In this document: one piece after another, positions 4,553 to 5,668 of the stretch
Position numbering within the stretch: position 1 is the first letter of the stretch
Layout of the letters: each line of letters begins with the position of its first letter
Assembly (NCBI GenBank): GCA_016871655.1
Contig: VHCR01000102.1
Span: forward strand, 1 to 5,668
Reading direction: 5' to 3'
DNA: 5,668 nucleotides
From: Verrucomicrobiota bacterium
GTDB taxonomy: Bacteria > Verrucomicrobiota > Verrucomicrobiia > Chthoniobacterales > UBA6821
Position numbers and translations under genes: made by a program
The notes under the pieces: model-generated
Databases searched by the model: none
Told to the model about the DNA's origin: nothing
Seen by the model: the letters and a program-made list of their open reading frames with translations, nothing else

Positions 4553-5668
4553 TCAATTTTCTTCTGCCCGATAATCCCTGTTTTCAAAACGGGTGAATTC
4601 TTTGAGGAAAGTCAGTGGAATTTCCCCTGTCGGACCGTTACGCTGCTTGGCGATGATGAGCTCGGCTTCTCCTTCTTTTTCAGTGCGAGCCGCATCATCT
4701 TTTTCAAAATAGGCAGAGCGATAGAGTAAGCCAACGACGTCCGCATCTTGTTCGATCGATCCCGACTCGCGGAGATCCGAAATACGAGGCTTTCCGTCGC
4801 TTCGTTTCTCTGATTCACGATTCAGCTGTGCTAAGACAATCACCGGAATGGCGAGTTCTTTGGCCAAGGCTTTGATGCCTGCCGAAATTTCAGCAATTTC
4901 AATTTGGCGATTGTCTTGAGCACGGCGCGTCATCGAGCGCAAGAGCTGCAAATAATCAATCACGATCAAGCTCAAATCGTGGCGATCCTTCAATCGACGA
5001 GCCTTGGCCCGCATTTCCAAAATACTTAAGCCCGCGGTGTCATCAATATAAATTTTACTTTTGGATAAGGCATCTGCGGCTCTTGAAAGATTTTTCATAT
5101 CGCGATTCCCCATGAAACCATCGCGTACTTTTTTCAAATCAACTTTAGCCCGTGAGCAGAGCATCCGCTGCACAAGCTGCTGTGAACTCATTTCCAAACT
5201 AAAAATGCCCACTGGCTTTCCTTGATCGACGGCAACATGTTCTGCGATGTTCATCGCGATTGCTGTTTTTCCCATCGAAGGACGGGCTGCGATGACAATC
5301 ATTTCACTCGGATGCAATCCATCAGTCATTTGATCGAGCATGCTAAAACCTGTAGAAATTCCCGTCAGCGCCCCTTTGTTTTTGTGCATTCCTTCGATCG
5401 CATCGATCGCATGTAAAACTTGATCTTTAATCTCTGGCAAAATATTGGTGACACGCGATTCGCTAATTTGGAAAATCTGACTCTCGATATCATCGACTAG
5501 ACTTTTGACATCGCTCTGATCCTCATAGCAACGGGCGGCTGATTTGGTGCAAACAGAAATCATGCTCCGCAGCAAATACTTTTCGCGTAAAATCTCCAAA
5601 TAATATTCGATGTTCGTTGCTGTCGGGATAAATTGGAACAAGCGGGCCAGCGCAGCAGGGCCTCCCAC
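4553..5668 (-). CDS. dnaB: DnaB replicative DNA helicase, C-terminal 371 codons
   Basis: DnaB is the hexameric ATPase that unwinds DNA 5' to 3' at the replication fork and recruits primase. The gene enters from the right edge; roughly the first 100 residues are missing, and the first in-window codon (GTG) is internal. Counting from it, the end of the N-terminal domain reads GGPAALARLFQF...PTATNIEYYLEILREKYLLR (2-34), followed by the linker helix. The RecA-like domain has Walker A ARPSMGKTA (128-136), FSLEM with the catalytic Glu (156-160), Walker B LIVIDYLQLL (234-243), VIVLAQLNRESEKR (276-289), DLRESGSIEQDADVV (298-312) and the finger region IIAKQRNGPTGEIPL (338-352). All key residues are present and no intein interrupts the motifs. 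It ends in FENRDYRAEEN with TGA at 4553-4555. The unrecognised gene follows 13 nt later on the same strand. Confidence 0.97.
   Translation of the reverse strand: MGGPAALARLFQFIPTATNIEYYLEILREKYLLRSMISVCTKSAARCYEDQSDVKSLVDDIESQIFQISESRVTNILPEIKDQVLHAIDAIEGMHKNKGALTGISTGFSMLDQMTDGLHPSEMIVIAARPSMGKTAIAMNIAEHVAVDQGKPVGIFSLEMSSQQLVQRMLCSRAKVDLKKVRDGFMGNRDMKNLSRAADALSKSKIYIDDTAGLSILEMRAKARRLKDRHDLSLIVIDYLQLLRSMTRRAQDNRQIEIAEISAGIKALAKELAIPVIVLAQLNRESEKRSDGKPRISDLRESGSIEQDADVVGLLYRSAYFEKDDAARTEKEGEAELIIAKQRNGPTGEIPLTFLKEFTRFENRDYRAEEN

Noticed and set aside
4540..4587. TTG start giving the unrecognised protein 16 more residues
   Set aside because: It would overlap the dnaB end, uses a rarer start codon and adds a Lys-rich stretch with no support; ATG 4539 fits the gene spacing.
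4418..4729. Plus-strand frame across the dnaB end and the following gene
   Set aside because: It is antisense to the well-supported dnaB C-terminus.

Overview
The window carries parts of two housekeeping loci and an accessory stretch between them. The organism is a Gram-negative-type bacterium. DnaB, TatA and MraZ/RsmH all look like PVC-group proteins, and Verrucomicrobia is my best guess, made from the style of the sequences without any database search. Most start codons here (mraZ, the SUMF1-like gene, tatA, the gene after dnaB) have no recognisable Shine-Dalgarno sequence.

Left part (1-1424, minus strand): the start of a dcw-type cell division cluster, mraZ followed by rsmH, which runs off the left edge. 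Upstream of mraZ is a textbook MraZ operator of four 10-bp-spaced TGG boxes. Just after the probable rsmH start codon lies an element of about 167 bp, with two mirrored arms of four heptamers each. It is read through in frame and would add about 56 residues to RsmH.

Middle (1425-2940, plus strand): a secreted SUMF1/formylglycine-generating-enzyme-fold protein whose conserved C-terminal tail is displaced into the +1 frame by an apparent 1-nt indel. Next comes an intergenic region built around a second heptamer-based inverted repeat with a different heptamer but the same layout, and then a tatA-family gene.

Right part (2941-5668, minus strand): the C-terminal 371 codons of the replicative helicase DnaB, entering from the right edge. 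Immediately downstream lies a visibly AT-richer gene for a 515-residue protein I do not recognise. It has an internal duplicated segment and a strongly acidic linker. It converges on tatA with only 51 bp between the stop codons.

No rRNA, tRNA, transposase, integrase or CRISPR array was seen. The most unusual content is the pair of heptamer palindromes, especially the in-frame one in rsmH. The broken SUMF1-like gene and the unrecognised gene behind dnaB come next.
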